DNA from: Burkholderiaceae bacterium
GTDB taxonomy: Bacteria > Pseudomonadota > Gammaproteobacteria > Burkholderiales > Burkholderiaceae_C
DNA length: 64,000 bases
Direction: 5' to 3'
Assembly: GCA_019234815.1 (NCBI GenBank)
Contig: JAFALA010000007.1
Location: 1 to 64,000, forward strand
Below, piece by piece: positions 9,860-19,849 of the stretch (position 1 is the first letter of the stretch; every line of letters begins with the position of its first letter). The position numbers and the translations under genes were made by a program. Below the pieces are notes generated by a model. It was not told the origin of the DNA. It did no database searches and was given only the letters and a program-made list of their open reading frames with translations.

Positions 9860-9875
9860 ATTACAGCGGTGCAAT
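9860..9875. promoter_or_regulatory. candidate response-regulator box in divergent promoter
   Basis: ATTACA-GCGG-TGCAAT is an imperfect inverted repeat (5 of 6 positions) in the 151-bp gap between the divergent efflux and two-component operons. OmpR-type metal and drug regulators often bind paired ATTACA-like half sites in such positions. The assignment rests on position and symmetry only. Confidence 0.35.
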
Positions 9876-9936
9876 GATTCCGTCATGGTGGGGACGGTGG
9901 TTCACCGGTATTCTTTCGACTCAACACTGAACTACC

Positions 9937-10611
9937 ATGCGCATCCTTGTCGTCGAGGACGAGCCCAAGACGTCCGCCTACCTCCGAAAAGGCCTGACCG
10001 AACAAGGCTATGTCGTCGACAGCGCTGCCGACGGCCTCGACGGCCTGCACCTGGCAACGACCGGCAACTACGATCTGGTCCTGCTCGACGTCATGCTCCC
10101 AGGCATCGATGGCTGGTCGGTGTTGCAGGGCGTGCGCCAACTTCATCCCACGCCGATCCTTTTCCTCAGCGCTCTTGCAGACGTCGATGACCGCGTCAAA
10201 GGCCTGCGTCTGGGGGCCGACGACTATCTCGCCAAGCCGTTCGCGTTCTCGGAACTGCTCGCGCGCGTGCAGAACATTCTGCGTCGCGGCCCGGTACAGC
10301 GCGAGACCTTCTTGAAGGTCGCCGATGTTCTGCTCGATCCGATCAAGCGCCGAGTCACGCGTGCGGGCGACGTGGTTGAGCTCACCGTGAAGGAGTACGC
10401 GCTACTCGAGTACCTGATGCGCCATGCCGGCGAGATGTGCTCGCGCACACTGATCGCCGAAAACGTCTGGGACATGAATTTCGACAGTGACACCAACGTC
10501 GTTGATGTCGCCATTCGGCGGCTGCGCGCGAAGATCGACGATCCGTATCCTCTGAAGTTGATCCACACGGTGCGTGGCGTCGGCTACGTCTTCGAGGCCC
10601 GGACGCCATGA
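9937..10611 (+). CDS. OmpR/PhoB-family response regulator
   Basis: 224 residues. The receiver domain has the acidic pair in VVEDEP, phosphoacceptor Asp51 in LLDVMLPG and Lys in KPF. It is followed by a winged-helix DNA-binding domain with the RRLRAKID and HTVRGVGYVF signatures. It is most like the CusR/CopR/QseB group of regulators. It overlaps the sensor kinase gene by 4 nt. Divergence from the RND operon suggests that it controls efflux. Confidence 0.92.
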   Translation: MRILVVEDEPKTSAYLRKGLTEQGYVVDSAADGLDGLHLATTGNYDLVLLDVMLPGIDGWSVLQGVRQLHPTPILFLSALADVDDRVKGLRLGADDYLAKPFAFSELLARVQNILRRGPVQRETFLKVADVLLDPIKRRVTRAGDVVELTVKEYALLEYLMRHAGEMCSRTLIAENVWDMNFDSDTNVVDVAIRRLRAKIDDPYPLKLIHTVRGVGYVFEARTP

Positions 10612-12107
10612 TGAGGGTCGGCCGGTGGCGCCTGCGCCGCTCGATGACCGCCCGAATCGGCATCTCGTTTGCACTGGTGGCCTTTGTGCTGGTGTCGACC
10701 TGCGGCCTGTTGCTTGATCGGCTCGTCGCCCGCGAACTGCGCGACCAGAGCGAGCTCGAGATGCTGTCGACGCTGGTGTTCGTCCAGCAGGATCTATCGT
10801 CGTTGACCGAGGGGCTGCCCGCGGCGCAGGCCTTGCTCGATCGCGAGGAGCGGCGCGAGCGCCTGCATCTGAGACTGACCGACGATCAGGGTCACGTTTT
10901 CTTGCAGTCGCGCGGCTTCGTCGGACCTGCAGCGCCCGCGCCCTCCGCGATCTTTGAGGCCAGCGAGTTGCCCCCTGATGCGGGATTGGTGGCGCTGCGT
11001 ACGGTGCGTGCCGCGGCGCGCGCCGCGACATCTGAATGGCGCGGACCGGATGGCCTGAATTACAGGGTGTTGCGGGGAACGATACGCGGGGCGGGTCCGA
11101 CCTCCGGGCTCCCTGGCGTCGTTCGCGTCGTCATGACCAGCGAAGCCGCCAAGACGCGAGAAGTTCGTCGAGGTGAGCGTTTGCGACTGCTGGCGTCTCT
11201 CGGCGCCGCACTGATCGTCGCTGGCGGGCTCGGGATCGTCATCGCTCGGGCGGTCCTGGTGGATGCGCGCCGCCTCGGCGCGGTGGCGGGGCGCATCGGT
11301 GCGCATGCGTTGAACGAGCGGCTGGCACTCGATGACGTGCCGGTCGAATTGGAGGAGTCAGCGCAGGCTTTCAACCGGATGCTGGATCGCCTGGAGGCGA
11401 GCTTTGACCGCCTGTCCCGATTCTCGGCCGAAGTCGCACACGACTTGCGAACGCCGATAGGCAACTTGCTGGGAGAGGCGCAGGTGGCGCTGTCGCGGGA
11501 GCGCGAGGCAGCCGAGTACCGCGTCGTGCTCGAGTCCGCGGTCGAGGAGTACGAACGAATGTCGCGCATGATTGGCAACATGCTGTTCCTCGCGCGCTCC
11601 GACAACGGCCAGACGGTGTTGCAGCGCGAACCTGTCGCCCTCGATCGACTAGTACCCCGAGTGGTGTCCTACTTCGAGTTCGTTGCCGAGGAACGGCGTG
11701 TCGGCTTGCGCGCCACGGTGCATGCTGCGCCCGGTGTAGCCGCCGTGATCGTCGCTGACGAGAGCCTGCTGACGCGTGCGCTCGGCAACCTGCTGTCCAA
11801 TGCGCTCAGGTATGCCGTCGAGGGTACCGAGGTGACGTTGCGGGCTATGGTCGATGCGGAGGGGAACTGCAGGATCGATGTGGAGAACGTTGGAACCGCC
11901 ATTCCCAAGGAGCTTCAGGAGCGCGTGTTCGAGCGATTCTTTCGGGTTGCCACGGCGCGGGAGGATTCCGCGGCGGGGTCGGGCCTGGGTCTGGCGATCG
12001 TTCGCTCCATCATGGAGATGCACGGGGGAACGGTCTCTGTGGCAAGCGACACCGGGCGCACCGTCTTCACGCTGACAATCCGCACGCCGAATATTTCTGG
12101 CGGATAG
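10608..12107 (+). CDS. sensor histidine kinase (CusS-like)
   Basis: 499 residues. Two membrane helices (about 15-36 and 195-218) flank a periplasmic sensor loop of about 155 residues. HAMP, dimerisation and ATPase domains follow. The H-box is VAHDLRTPIGN with phosphoacceptor His278, the N-box LGNLLSNALRYA, and the G-box GSGLGLAIV. It is cotranscribed and coupled with the response regulator. The sensor loop is not recognisably a metal-binding one, so the ligand is unknown. Confidence 0.9.
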   Translation: MMRVGRWRLRRSMTARIGISFALVAFVLVSTCGLLLDRLVARELRDQSELEMLSTLVFVQQDLSSLTEGLPAAQALLDREERRERLHLRLTDDQGHVFLQSRGFVGPAAPAPSAIFEASELPPDAGLVALRTVRAAARAATSEWRGPDGLNYRVLRGTIRGAGPTSGLPGVVRVVMTSEAAKTREVRRGERLRLLASLGAALIVAGGLGIVIARAVLVDARRLGAVAGRIGAHALNERLALDDVPVELEESAQAFNRMLDRLEASFDRLSRFSAEVAHDLRTPIGNLLGEAQVALSREREAAEYRVVLESAVEEYERMSRMIGNMLFLARSDNGQTVLQREPVALDRLVPRVVSYFEFVAEERRVGLRATVHAAPGVAAVIVADESLLTRALGNLLSNALRYAVEGTEVTLRAMVDAEGNCRIDVENVGTAIPKELQERVFERFFRVATAREDSAAGSGLGLAIVRSIMEMHGGTVSVASDTGRTVFTLTIRTPNISGG

Positions 12108-12146
12108 TCCCCCCGTCAAGAAAGCTCGCCTGATGGCGCGCGAGAA

Positions 12147-12340
12147 GGTTCTGTTGCGTTAAGGGATTCGGGCCGTGTCGGAGCGCAGAGCCCAGGCGCT
12201 CAACGAGCGACCAGGCTGTAGAACCGGTCCGCGCCGGACACAACGACTCCTTGGGGGCAGCGCAACTGCCTCTTCTTGACCATGTGCATGGTTTCGATGC
12301 CGGCGATGATTTTGGCCGCCGAGCCTGGCAAGGCTTGCGC
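12147..12340 (-). mobile_element. IS6-family transposase 3' remnant with terminal repeat
   Basis: On the minus strand the frame reads KIIAGIETMHMVKKRQL and, after a +1 shift, GVVVSGADRFYSLVAR and a stop at 12200-12202. This matches the C-terminal end of IS6-family transposases (AGIE-MHM-K-GQ pattern, from memory). The 19 nt at 12147-12165, GGTTCTGTTGC followed by GTTAAGGG, resemble the family's terminal inverted repeat. The 5' part of the element is missing and the frame is broken, so it is inactive. Confidence 0.65.
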
Positions 12341-12369
12341 CGTAAAAAATTGGCGGCGCGACCACAATC

Positions 12370-12747
12370 TTAGTCAATGTTGGTTCTGTCGCCTGCAGTG
12401 CTTGGTGAGGAGATAACCAAAAAGCTGACGCCTTCGCTGGAACAATTGGCGAAACGGTGAGGAGTTCCTGCAGGAATGTGAATTCCTTGGCCTGCATTCA
12501 CCTGGTGTGCATGACCATCAAATTCCAATGTTGCCACCCCCGTGAGCACATAGAAAAACTGCTGTGCATTTGTGTGGAAATGATTCACCTCGCTCGCTCC
12601 GGCGGGAACATACTCTTGGATCACGCTCAAGTCCTGAGATTTGAGTAGATGCCAGCCATCGCAGATTCCACCCCAAAGGTAGTGTTCTGCCGTAGAAGTG
12701 TCGATTGGAGAAAGGCGGTCGTGAATCATGTTGGGCGGGGGCCTCAT
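12370..12747 (-). CDS. small cupin-domain protein
   Basis: 125 residues with a single cupin fold. The metal-binding pattern appears as HFHTNAQQFFYVLTG (cupin motif 1) and PAGTPHRF (motif 2, with its His). Single-domain cupins of this size are often metal-dependent isomerases, dioxygenases or sugar-binding proteins; the substrate cannot be inferred. An internal ATG at 12729 is an alternative start. It stands alone between an IS remnant and the GGDEF/EAL gene. Confidence 0.75.
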   Translation of the reverse strand: MRPPPNMIHDRLSPIDTSTAEHYLWGGICDGWHLLKSQDLSVIQEYVPAGASEVNHFHTNAQQFFYVLTGVATLEFDGHAHQVNAGQGIHIPAGTPHRFANCSSEGVSFLVISSPSTAGDRTNID

Positions 12748-12904
12748 TTACGAGGGGAAAGATGCTAACACGTCATTGCAGCCGATGAATCGGTGGTCCG
12801 ACGGGGCCTTGCACGACCAGTTTCTGCCCTTGGCACGACGTGTGCTGGCATTTTCCAAGCATGCTAAAAATTGATATCAATTAATTAAAATTCGATTAGA
12901 TGAT

Positions 12905-15214
12905 TTAAAGGAGTTCGTAACAAATTTTTGAGTTCGTCCTTGCGTCACCGTGATCTCTGTGCGCTTCGAGCAGGGAATCGAGGGGCATTGGGCGACCAAG
13001 CAGGAACCCCTGCGCAAGTCGACACCCGCTTGCGCGCAAGATATCCAATTGGGCGGAGCTTTCTATCCCTTCCGCGATCACTTCGAGTCCCATGTGACGG
13101 CCAAGATCAATGATGGTCCTGGCAATTGCGCGATCGTTGTCGAACTTGGCAAGGTCGCGAACGAAGGAGCGGTCGATCTTCAATGAAGTCAAGGGCAGGT
13201 TCTTGAGCATGGACAACGAAGAATGGCCCATGCCGAAATCGTCCAAAGAGATCTCGAAGCCCAGTTGACGCAATCGACGCATGATGGGCACCACCTGATC
13301 CGGTTGCTTCATCAGCATGCCCTCGGTCAATTCAAGAACCAACTGTGAAGACGGTATGGCCCGGTTCAGGGCCATTTCGCCCAGTAGGTTCGGTAAATTG
13401 GCATTGGTGAATTCTGATGCGGCCATGTTGACGTGAACCTTGATCTTTGCGAGCTTCGTGGTTTGAAGCACAGCGAGGTCGCGAAATACCTGGCCCGCCA
13501 CCCAGCGTCCGATGTCGACAATGAGACCGCTTCGCTCCGCGATCGGAATGAAGACGTCTGGTGGCACCATACTGCCGTCGGCTGTGCGCCAACGAATCAA
13601 TGCTTCGGCGCCATGCAATTGACCGGTTGCCAACTCGTAGATCGGCTGGTAGGCAAGAACCAGCTGTTCGTTCCGCAACGCTTGGCGAAGCTCGGCCTCG
13701 ATGGCGAGAACATTGGCCAGCGTGGCGCGTTGAACGGCGAGAATTTCTGGATTGGTGTTGGAGAACACGGTGTTGCCGTTGCGGCCGTTCTGTTTGACGC
13801 GGTACATCGCTGCATCGGCACTGCGAAGCAGTTCTGGACCCGTTCTGCCGTTTTCAGGAAATCGACTCACGCCTATGCTTGCGGAGACAGTCAGTTTCAA
13901 ATCTTCATAGTCGATGGGCCGAACAGCCTCTGCCAGGACCTGATCGACGAGTTCTGCCAATTCAACTTCATCCGAACAGCCTGGCAGCAGAGCGGCAAAT
14001 TCATCGCCCCCAAGTCGGCCTACACGTGCGCCGGAAGGTACCAGTGAGGAGAGGCGTTGTGCAAATGTCCGCAGAACCACGTTGCCGGCATCATGACCAT
14101 AGGCATCATTGATCGGTTTGAATCGGTCGAGATCGATGAACATCAATGCAAATGGCGCGTTGGAACGTCCCGCAAGTACACATTGCTTGTTGAGCTGGCC
14201 GTAAAAGTGCGCGCGATTGTCCAGCTCGGTCAGTTCGTCGATCTGAGCTAAACGACGAATTTCCGCTTCGATCTCCAGTCGCTGTGCCGTCTGTGCAATC
14301 ACTGCGCCAATGGCTGCAGACACCTTGGGAAGCTGCGCGTCGGGCTGCCTTGCAAGTCCGCTGTAGAACTCCAGCACGCCGGGCCTGTGCTGCTCGCCAT
14401 CGTCTGATACGTACGTGACCGGAAAGACGTAGCCTGACCACAAGCCGCAGAATCGGGCGCCGTCTTGTTGGAGAAATCGCGGGTCGGTGCTCATCTCTTC
14501 CACCCATTGAGCTACGCCGGTTTCCCAAACTTGTCCTACCAGGCCTTCACCTGGCAACATGCTTAAAGTGCTGCTTGCGGCGCTGAACTTCTGAAGATCC
14601 TGGCTATCTGGATGCCAGAAATGACGGCAGAACAAGCGTTGAGCCCCCATGCCTTCGATGCTCCAGTAGGCACCCCAGTCCCATCCAAGGTTCTTGCAAA
14701 TCAGCTGGATCACATTGGTGATCGCTGCCTCCAGCGTATGGGTTCCAGTTAAGAACTCCGTGAGTTCGAAGCCCAGCTTTTCGCGCACCCTGGCGTGTTT
14801 GGCGTCCGTGACATCCTGCAGCACAAAGTACTTGTCATGTGTTCGCTCTGACAGCGCCACCATGCGTGTCATGCGCAGCCAGCGCAGCCCCATTTGGCTT
14901 CCAAACACACGAACTTCGATCTTTGCGGACCGGTCTTGGCAAGGCCCGGTCACGTACTGAATCAGTTCGGTCAGGTCGTCTTGAACGACATGGGTGAAGC
15001 AATCGTCGAGTGATGCGAATGTTGTGCCAACGAGCTCCAGATAGGCCGCCGACGCGGGTGTCAGGTGGCAAGTGCCGTCGCGATCGTTGTATTTGCAGAT
15101 TCCAAAAGAAGCGACATCCTCCAGATGGGCATCAGCAAGAAGATTCATGAAGTTGCCAAGCTGCTCAGTGGGCGCCGACATGCCCTCATCATCATTCGCG
15201 TACGACATCTGCAC
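12905..15214 (-). CDS. PAS-GAF-GGDEF-EAL c-di-GMP protein
   Basis: 769 residues with no membrane segment, so probably cytosolic. A PAS-like domain (about 30-150), a GAF domain (about 150-320), GGDEF (about 325-490) and EAL (about 505-750) are recognisable. LGGDEF is intact, but the inhibitory RxxD site expected five residues before it is replaced (SGAR). The EAL motif (AEALIRW) and DDFGMGHSS are present, the latter departing from the usual DDFGTGYSS. The regulatory context is unknown. Confidence 0.87.
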   Translation of the reverse strand: MQMSYANDDEGMSAPTEQLGNFMNLLADAHLEDVASFGICKYNDRDGTCHLTPASAAYLELVGTTFASLDDCFTHVVQDDLTELIQYVTGPCQDRSAKIEVRVFGSQMGLRWLRMTRMVALSERTHDKYFVLQDVTDAKHARVREKLGFELTEFLTGTHTLEAAITNVIQLICKNLGWDWGAYWSIEGMGAQRLFCRHFWHPDSQDLQKFSAASSTLSMLPGEGLVGQVWETGVAQWVEEMSTDPRFLQQDGARFCGLWSGYVFPVTYVSDDGEQHRPGVLEFYSGLARQPDAQLPKVSAAIGAVIAQTAQRLEIEAEIRRLAQIDELTELDNRAHFYGQLNKQCVLAGRSNAPFALMFIDLDRFKPINDAYGHDAGNVVLRTFAQRLSSLVPSGARVGRLGGDEFAALLPGCSDEVELAELVDQVLAEAVRPIDYEDLKLTVSASIGVSRFPENGRTGPELLRSADAAMYRVKQNGRNGNTVFSNTNPEILAVQRATLANVLAIEAELRQALRNEQLVLAYQPIYELATGQLHGAEALIRWRTADGSMVPPDVFIPIAERSGLIVDIGRWVAGQVFRDLAVLQTTKLAKIKVHVNMAASEFTNANLPNLLGEMALNRAIPSSQLVLELTEGMLMKQPDQVVPIMRRLRQLGFEISLDDFGMGHSSLSMLKNLPLTSLKIDRSFVRDLAKFDNDRAIARTIIDLGRHMGLEVIAEGIESSAQLDILRASGCRLAQGFLLGRPMPLDSLLEAHRDHGDARTNSKICYELL

Positions 15215-15624
15215 GACCTCGCCAATCCATACGTTTGCCGCGCCGCAAGATTTATGCCAGTCGAGTCTCGAGAGGGTCGATCAAAGCCAGACCGTGAAGT
15301 ATTGCCTCAGAAGATGGCTCTGATAACAGCGATACCTATTTACCTAATGCATGCCTCATGAGGTAAGACAGTCAGACATCCTCGGAAATGGTGCGCCCCA
15401 CCATGCTGGTGTGCATCTTTTCTGGGCATCAGGTTGCGGCGCCAGGAGGCGGACATTCTGTGCATCCATATCTGGGATGACTTGGCGTGCGTTCATGGAT
15501 GCCAGGCCTGCATGATCAAAAGACCTAGGAGGATTGGCTGATGAAAAGCGAAGCGACGTGATGTCGGTTCATGCACCGGTCTCAGAGAACTTGCTGGAGG
15601 ATTACTGCTGTACTCAACTTCAGC
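15215..15624. other. intergenic, no gene recognised
   Basis: The 410-bp gap between the start of the GGDEF/EAL gene and the end of the LysR gene must hold the promoter of the former. I see a short palindrome CCTCATGAGG near 15354 but no RNA gene, terminator or coding frame that I can support. Confidence 0.4.
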
Positions 15625-16551
15625 TTAGTGGTTGGCAATCGTCGGCGCAGCACTGTGCTCCTGTGCCGTAGAAACAAAGCCTTCGACTACAGTGGTGACC
15701 CTTGCGCCCTTGCGCCATGCCAGTCCAACCTCCAGGGGCGCAATGGCTTCCGCTATCGGAATGGAGACCAGTCTTTCGCCTTCAAGGGACCAAGAACGGA
15801 ATAGCAGCTCCGGCAGCACGCAAATTCCGAATCCTGTGGCCACCAAGCTGCGCGTTGCTTCGATCGAGCGTGTTTTGACAGTGATGCGGGGGCGTATGCC
15901 AACCTCCCGCCACCGCTCACTACTTAGATTTCTGGCATCGTCATTGTGGAGCATGACTATTGATTCGTCGCCCAACTCTCGAAGTGAGATATTAGGCCGT
16001 TCTGCGTATCGATGACCAGGCGACAGCCACAGGCACCAAGGGGATCGCACCAGAAGCGAATGATGGAAGGCCTGAGGGCTTTCAAGGTCCGACAAGATGG
16101 TCAATGCAACGTCGATCTCTCCATTGAGGAGCTGGTGCTCGATGAAATGTCCCGCGTCCTCGGTCACCCGGATGTTGACCCGCGGAAAGGCGCGGCGATA
16201 GCGCTCCAGCAGCGCCGGCAGGTAATAACCCGTCAACAAGCTGGTTGCGCCAATCACCAGGTCGCCATGCAGTGCGTCCGGTCGGGTCTGGAGTGCCGCC
16301 TCCGCCGACGCCACGGCGCCGAGGATCCGGTCGCAGTGGCGCAGAAATTCATGGCCTGCGTGGGTCAGGGCCATGCCGCGTGCGTGGCGCCTGAACAGCA
16401 GGGCGCCCAGGTGGGCCTCCAGCCTTTGAATGGATTCGGTGATGGTGGCCTGTGAGGCTTGCACAGAGCGCATGGCACCGGAAATCGAACCGCATTCGGC
16501 AACGGCGCGGAAGTTGCGCAGCGCAATCAAGGAAATGGTCATGACGAACAT
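15625..16551 (-). CDS. LysR-family transcriptional regulator
   Basis: 308 residues. An N-terminal winged helix-turn-helix (about 8-65, with SGAMRSVQASQATITESIQR) is followed by a periplasmic-binding-like effector domain. An internal ATG at 16542 is an alternative start. It is divergent from the polyamine-type ABC operon, the usual arrangement for a LysR activator of the adjacent pathway. The effector could be a polyamine or a breakdown product (inference). Confidence 0.88.
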   Translation of the reverse strand: MFVMTISLIALRNFRAVAECGSISGAMRSVQASQATITESIQRLEAHLGALLFRRHARGMALTHAGHEFLRHCDRILGAVASAEAALQTRPDALHGDLVIGATSLLTGYYLPALLERYRRAFPRVNIRVTEDAGHFIEHQLLNGEIDVALTILSDLESPQAFHHSLLVRSPWCLWLSPGHRYAERPNISLRELGDESIVMLHNDDARNLSSERWREVGIRPRITVKTRSIEATRSLVATGFGICVLPELLFRSWSLEGERLVSIPIAEAIAPLEVGLAWRKGARVTTVVEGFVSTAQEHSAAPTIANH

Positions 16552-16608
16552 CCATGAGCAAAACCTCGCACATGAACCTAGGGTTTTTACGATGGAGGTT
16601 TACGAGAT

Positions 16609-16623
16609 ATCGGAAAAGCCGAT
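16609..16623. promoter_or_regulatory. LysR-type operator (T-N11-A)
   Basis: ATCGG-AAAAG-CCGAT is a perfect 5-bp inverted repeat containing the T-N11-A spacing of LysR sites (T610 to A622). It lies between the LysR gene and the ABC binding-protein gene, about 100 bp before the latter. Confidence 0.55.
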
Positions 16624-16720
16624 GGGAATTATCGCTTGATTGATCTTTCCGGGTGCAGGGCTGACTTACAAAATCCGCTGCAACTCCTGCAACCAATTTG
16701 CAAGTCAAGGAAATCTGACC

Positions 16721-17872
16721 ATGGTCCATGTCCGTGCTGCGCTGATGGGTGTCTTGATGGTTGGCCTGGGTGCCGCCAATGTCGTAGTCCACGCCGCCAA
16801 CGTGGGCGAAGGCGCACTGGATATCCTGGCGTGGCCCGGTTATGTCGAACGTGGCGAGACCGACGCCAAATACAACTGGGTCACGCCCTTCGAGCAGGCA
16901 ACCGGCTGCAAGGTCAACGTCAAGACCGCGGCGACCAGCGATGAGATGGTGTCGCTGATGACACAGGGCGTCTATGACCTGGTCACCGCATCCGGTGACG
17001 CTTCATTGCGCCTGGTCGCCGGCAAGCGCGTGCAGGCCATCGAAACGGCCAGGATCACGGACTGGGCGCAACTGGATCCTCGGCTGAAATCCGCGCCCTG
17101 GTTCGTGGTGGGCGACAAGATCTACGGCGTGCCGTACCAGTGGGGGCCCAACGTTCTCATGTACGACGCCAAGGTGTTCGGCAAGAGCGCGCCGACTTCC
17201 TGGTCCGTCGTGTTTGAAGAGCAGAAGTTGCCCGATGGCAAGTCGAACAAGGGCCGCGTGCAGGCCTATGACGGTGCCATCTACATGGCCGACGCAGCGC
17301 TCTATCTGATGAGCAAGCGGCCGGAACTGGGCATCAAGAATCCCTATGAGCTCAACGCGGCCCAATACGCCGCGGTGCTGGAACTGTTGCGCCATCAAAA
17401 GCCCCTGATCCACCGCTACTGGCACGACTACAACGTGCAGATGTCGGACTTCAAGTCCGAAGGCGTGGTGGCCTCAGGCTCCTGGCCGGTGCAGGTGAAC
17501 CTGCTCAGGGCGGAGAAAAAGCCGATTGCTTCGGTCATCCCCAAGGAGGGTGCCACGGGCTGGGCCGACACCACGATGATGCATGCGCAGGCCAAGCACC
17601 CCATGTGCGCATATGCCTGGATGAATTGGTCGCTCAGCGACAAGGTGCAGGCTCCGGTGGCCGAATGGTTCGGTTCCAATCCCGTGACGAAGACGGCTTG
17701 CAGCGCCAAGACGCCCGGCGACAGCAAGCCCTGCTCGACCAATGGCTACGAAAACTTCTCGAAGATTGCGTTTTGGCGGACACCTCAGGCGGCCTGCGCC
17801 ACCCAAGGCAACGCCTGTGTGCCCTACAGCAAATGGACTGCGGACTACATCGCGATCCAGGGTGGGCGCTGA
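16721..17872 (+). CDS. ABC transporter periplasmic binding protein, polyamine type
   Basis: 383 residues with a Sec signal peptide ending near VVVHA. It resembles the PotD/PotF-like family of spermidine/putrescine binding proteins: an early LDILAWPGYVE stretch, then DLVTASGDASLRLV and YGVPYQWGPNVLMYD. The start at 16721 follows AAGGAA at 16706-16711; the longer frame has no signal peptide. Four cysteines near the C-terminus may form disulfides. It is the first gene of the importer operon, and the next gene begins 1 nt after its stop. Confidence 0.87.
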   Translation: MVHVRAALMGVLMVGLGAANVVVHAANVGEGALDILAWPGYVERGETDAKYNWVTPFEQATGCKVNVKTAATSDEMVSLMTQGVYDLVTASGDASLRLVAGKRVQAIETARITDWAQLDPRLKSAPWFVVGDKIYGVPYQWGPNVLMYDAKVFGKSAPTSWSVVFEEQKLPDGKSNKGRVQAYDGAIYMADAALYLMSKRPELGIKNPYELNAAQYAAVLELLRHQKPLIHRYWHDYNVQMSDFKSEGVVASGSWPVQVNLLRAEKKPIASVIPKEGATGWADTTMMHAQAKHPMCAYAWMNWSLSDKVQAPVAEWFGSNPVTKTACSAKTPGDSKPCSTNGYENFSKIAFWRTPQAACATQGNACVPYSKWTADYIAIQGGR

Positions 17873-17873
17873 C

Positions 17874-18911
17874 ATGTTGAGATCATTTGACGCTGCCGTC
17901 GAGCTGCGCGAAGTCTCCAAGCTCTACGCACAGTCCGTGGCAGTCGACTCGATCAGCTTTACGGTGAAGCCGGGCGAATTCTTCGCCATGCTCGGGCCGT
18001 CGGGTTCGGGCAAGACCACCTGCCTTCGCCTGATCGCCGGGTTCGAGCGCCCCAGCGCGGGCGCAGTGTTGATGAACGGTCTGGACATGACCAGCGTCCC
18101 GCCGTACGAGCGCGATGTCAACACGGTGTTTCAGGACTACGCCTTGTTCCCGCATCTGTCGGTGATCGAGAACGTGGCTTACGGCATGCGGATGAACGGC
18201 GTGGCTGCAGGCGAGCGTCGGCGGCGTGCGCTGGAGGCGCTCGAGCAAGTCGCCCTGGCCGGCTATGAAGAGCGCCGTCCGTCGCAGTTGTCGGGTGGGC
18301 AGCGCCAGCGCGTGGCGCTTGCACGGGCCATTGTGAACCGGCCCAAGCTGCTGCTGCTCGACGAACCCTTGGGCGCGCTCGATTTGCGGCTGCGTGAGCA
18401 GATGCAGGGCGAGCTTAAGCGCCTGCATCGCGAGCTGGGTATCAGTTTTGTCTACGTGACGCATGACCAGGGCGAGGCGATGGCCATGGCCGATCGCGTG
18501 GCCGTTTTCAGCAAGGGCAGGTTGGAACAGGTCGATTCCCCTCGCCAGCTGTACCAGCGCCCAGGCACCGCTTTTGTGGCGGAGTTTGTCGGCGGATCCA
18601 ATGTATTACGTGATGACCTCGCTCGTGACATGAGCAAGGGCGCGAGCAGCCTGCTGTCCATCCGACCTGAATATGTGCGGGTGCAGTCGCTGTCAGACGC
18701 CGTGCCGGACGACTGCGTCGGCGCGGAAGGCGTGGTGTCCGAAATGCTGTTTCATGGCGCCTCTACGCGCTGTGAGGTGGCCCTGGGACAGACGCTGGTC
18801 AGCGCAACTCTGGCCTCCGGCCTGCTGGACTCGGCGGCCACAACCATTTCTCCGGGGAGTGCGGTGCGGCTCGTATGGCCCGCACGTGCCATGGTGGAGC
18901 TGGCCGCATGA
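17874..18911 (+). CDS. ABC transporter ATP-binding protein, polyamine type
   Basis: 345 residues. Walker A GPSGSGKTT, signature LSGGQRQRVALARA, Walker B LLLLDEPLGALD and the switch His in YVTHDQ are intact. A C-terminal TOBE-like domain follows, as in PotA. It would energise uptake through the two downstream permeases. The ATG chosen follows the upstream stop closely; the ORF upstream of it overlaps the binding-protein gene out of frame. Confidence 0.92.
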   Translation: MLRSFDAAVELREVSKLYAQSVAVDSISFTVKPGEFFAMLGPSGSGKTTCLRLIAGFERPSAGAVLMNGLDMTSVPPYERDVNTVFQDYALFPHLSVIENVAYGMRMNGVAAGERRRRALEALEQVALAGYEERRPSQLSGGQRQRVALARAIVNRPKLLLLDEPLGALDLRLREQMQGELKRLHRELGISFVYVTHDQGEAMAMADRVAVFSKGRLEQVDSPRQLYQRPGTAFVAEFVGGSNVLRDDLARDMSKGASSLLSIRPEYVRVQSLSDAVPDDCVGAEGVVSEMLFHGASTRCEVALGQTLVSATLASGLLDSAATTISPGSAVRLVWPARAMVELAA

Positions 18912-19849
18912 GCACCAGTCTGGCGCATCGTGGTTCTGGCATGCGCAGGGCCGTCGTCCATGCGCTGTACGAATCGCCGCGCCTGAGCCTCTGGCTGCTG
19001 CTGGGGCCACCCCTGCTGTGGTTCCTGCTGGTTTACGTCGGCCCCTTGCTCGGTTTGCTGCTGCAAAGCGTGTACACCTTCGACGAGTTCTCGATGACGA
19101 TCACGCGCGAGTTCACGTTGGCCAACCTGAAAACCGTGGTCAGCGATCCCACCAACCTGGACATTGCCGCACGCAGCTTGACCATGAGCGTGGCGGTCAC
19201 GCTGGCCTGCGTCGCGCTGGGCTATCCGCTGGCTTACTACATGGCGCGTTACGCCAGCGGAACGCTCAAGCCCGCGCTTTATGTGGCCGTGATGATCCCG
19301 ATGTGGGCTAGCTACATCGTCAAGGCCTATGCCTGGACGGTGATCCTGGCGAAGGAGGGCGTGGTGATGTGGTGCGTCAATCACATCGGCCTGGCTGGGC
19401 TCATGAATGCGGTCCTCAATACACCCTATGTTGGCGGCAACACGCTTTCGACTTCGCACCTGGGGCGATTCATCGTTTTCACCTACATGTGGCTGCCCTT
19501 CATGGTGCTGCCGATCCAGGCGTCGATAGAACGCATTCCGCGCAACCTGCTGCTGGCGTCCGCGGACTTGGGCGCCCGGCCCGGCCAGTCGTTTCGCAAT
19601 GTCATCCTGCCCCTGACGGTTCCAGGCGTTGCGGCCGGCGCGACCTTCACCTTCTGCCTGACCTTTGGCGACTTCATCGTGCCCACGCTGGTGGGGCCAT
19701 CGGGCGATTTCCTGGGTACGGCGGTGTACAGGTATCAGGGGGCCATCGGCAACATGCCCATGGCAGCCGCATTGACCTTGATTCCCATCGTTGTGGTGAG
19801 CGCGTGGCTCTGGCTGGCGCGCCGCCTGGGAGCATTCGATGCACTCTGA
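18908..19849 (+). CDS. ABC transporter permease 1, PotB-like
   Basis: 313 residues with six hydrophobic segments and the inner-membrane coupling motif [21 protein letters not shown] (EAA loop, ending in G---I-LP) near residue 220. The start codon overlaps the stop of the ATPase gene (ATGA). It forms the membrane channel with the next gene product. Confidence 0.9.
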   Translation: MSTSLAHRGSGMRRAVVHALYESPRLSLWLLLGPPLLWFLLVYVGPLLGLLLQSVYTFDEFSMTITREFTLANLKTVVSDPTNLDIAARSLTMSVAVTLACVALGYPLAYYMARYASGTLKPALYVAVMIPMWASYIVKAYAWTVILAKEGVVMWCVNHIGLAGLMNAVLNTPYVGGNTLSTSHLGRFIVFTYMWLPFMVLPIQASIERIPRNLLLASADLGARPGQSFRNVILPLTVPGVAAGATFTFCLTFGDFIVPTLVGPSGDFLGTAVYRYQGAIGNMPMAAALTLIPIVVVSAWLWLARRLGAFDAL

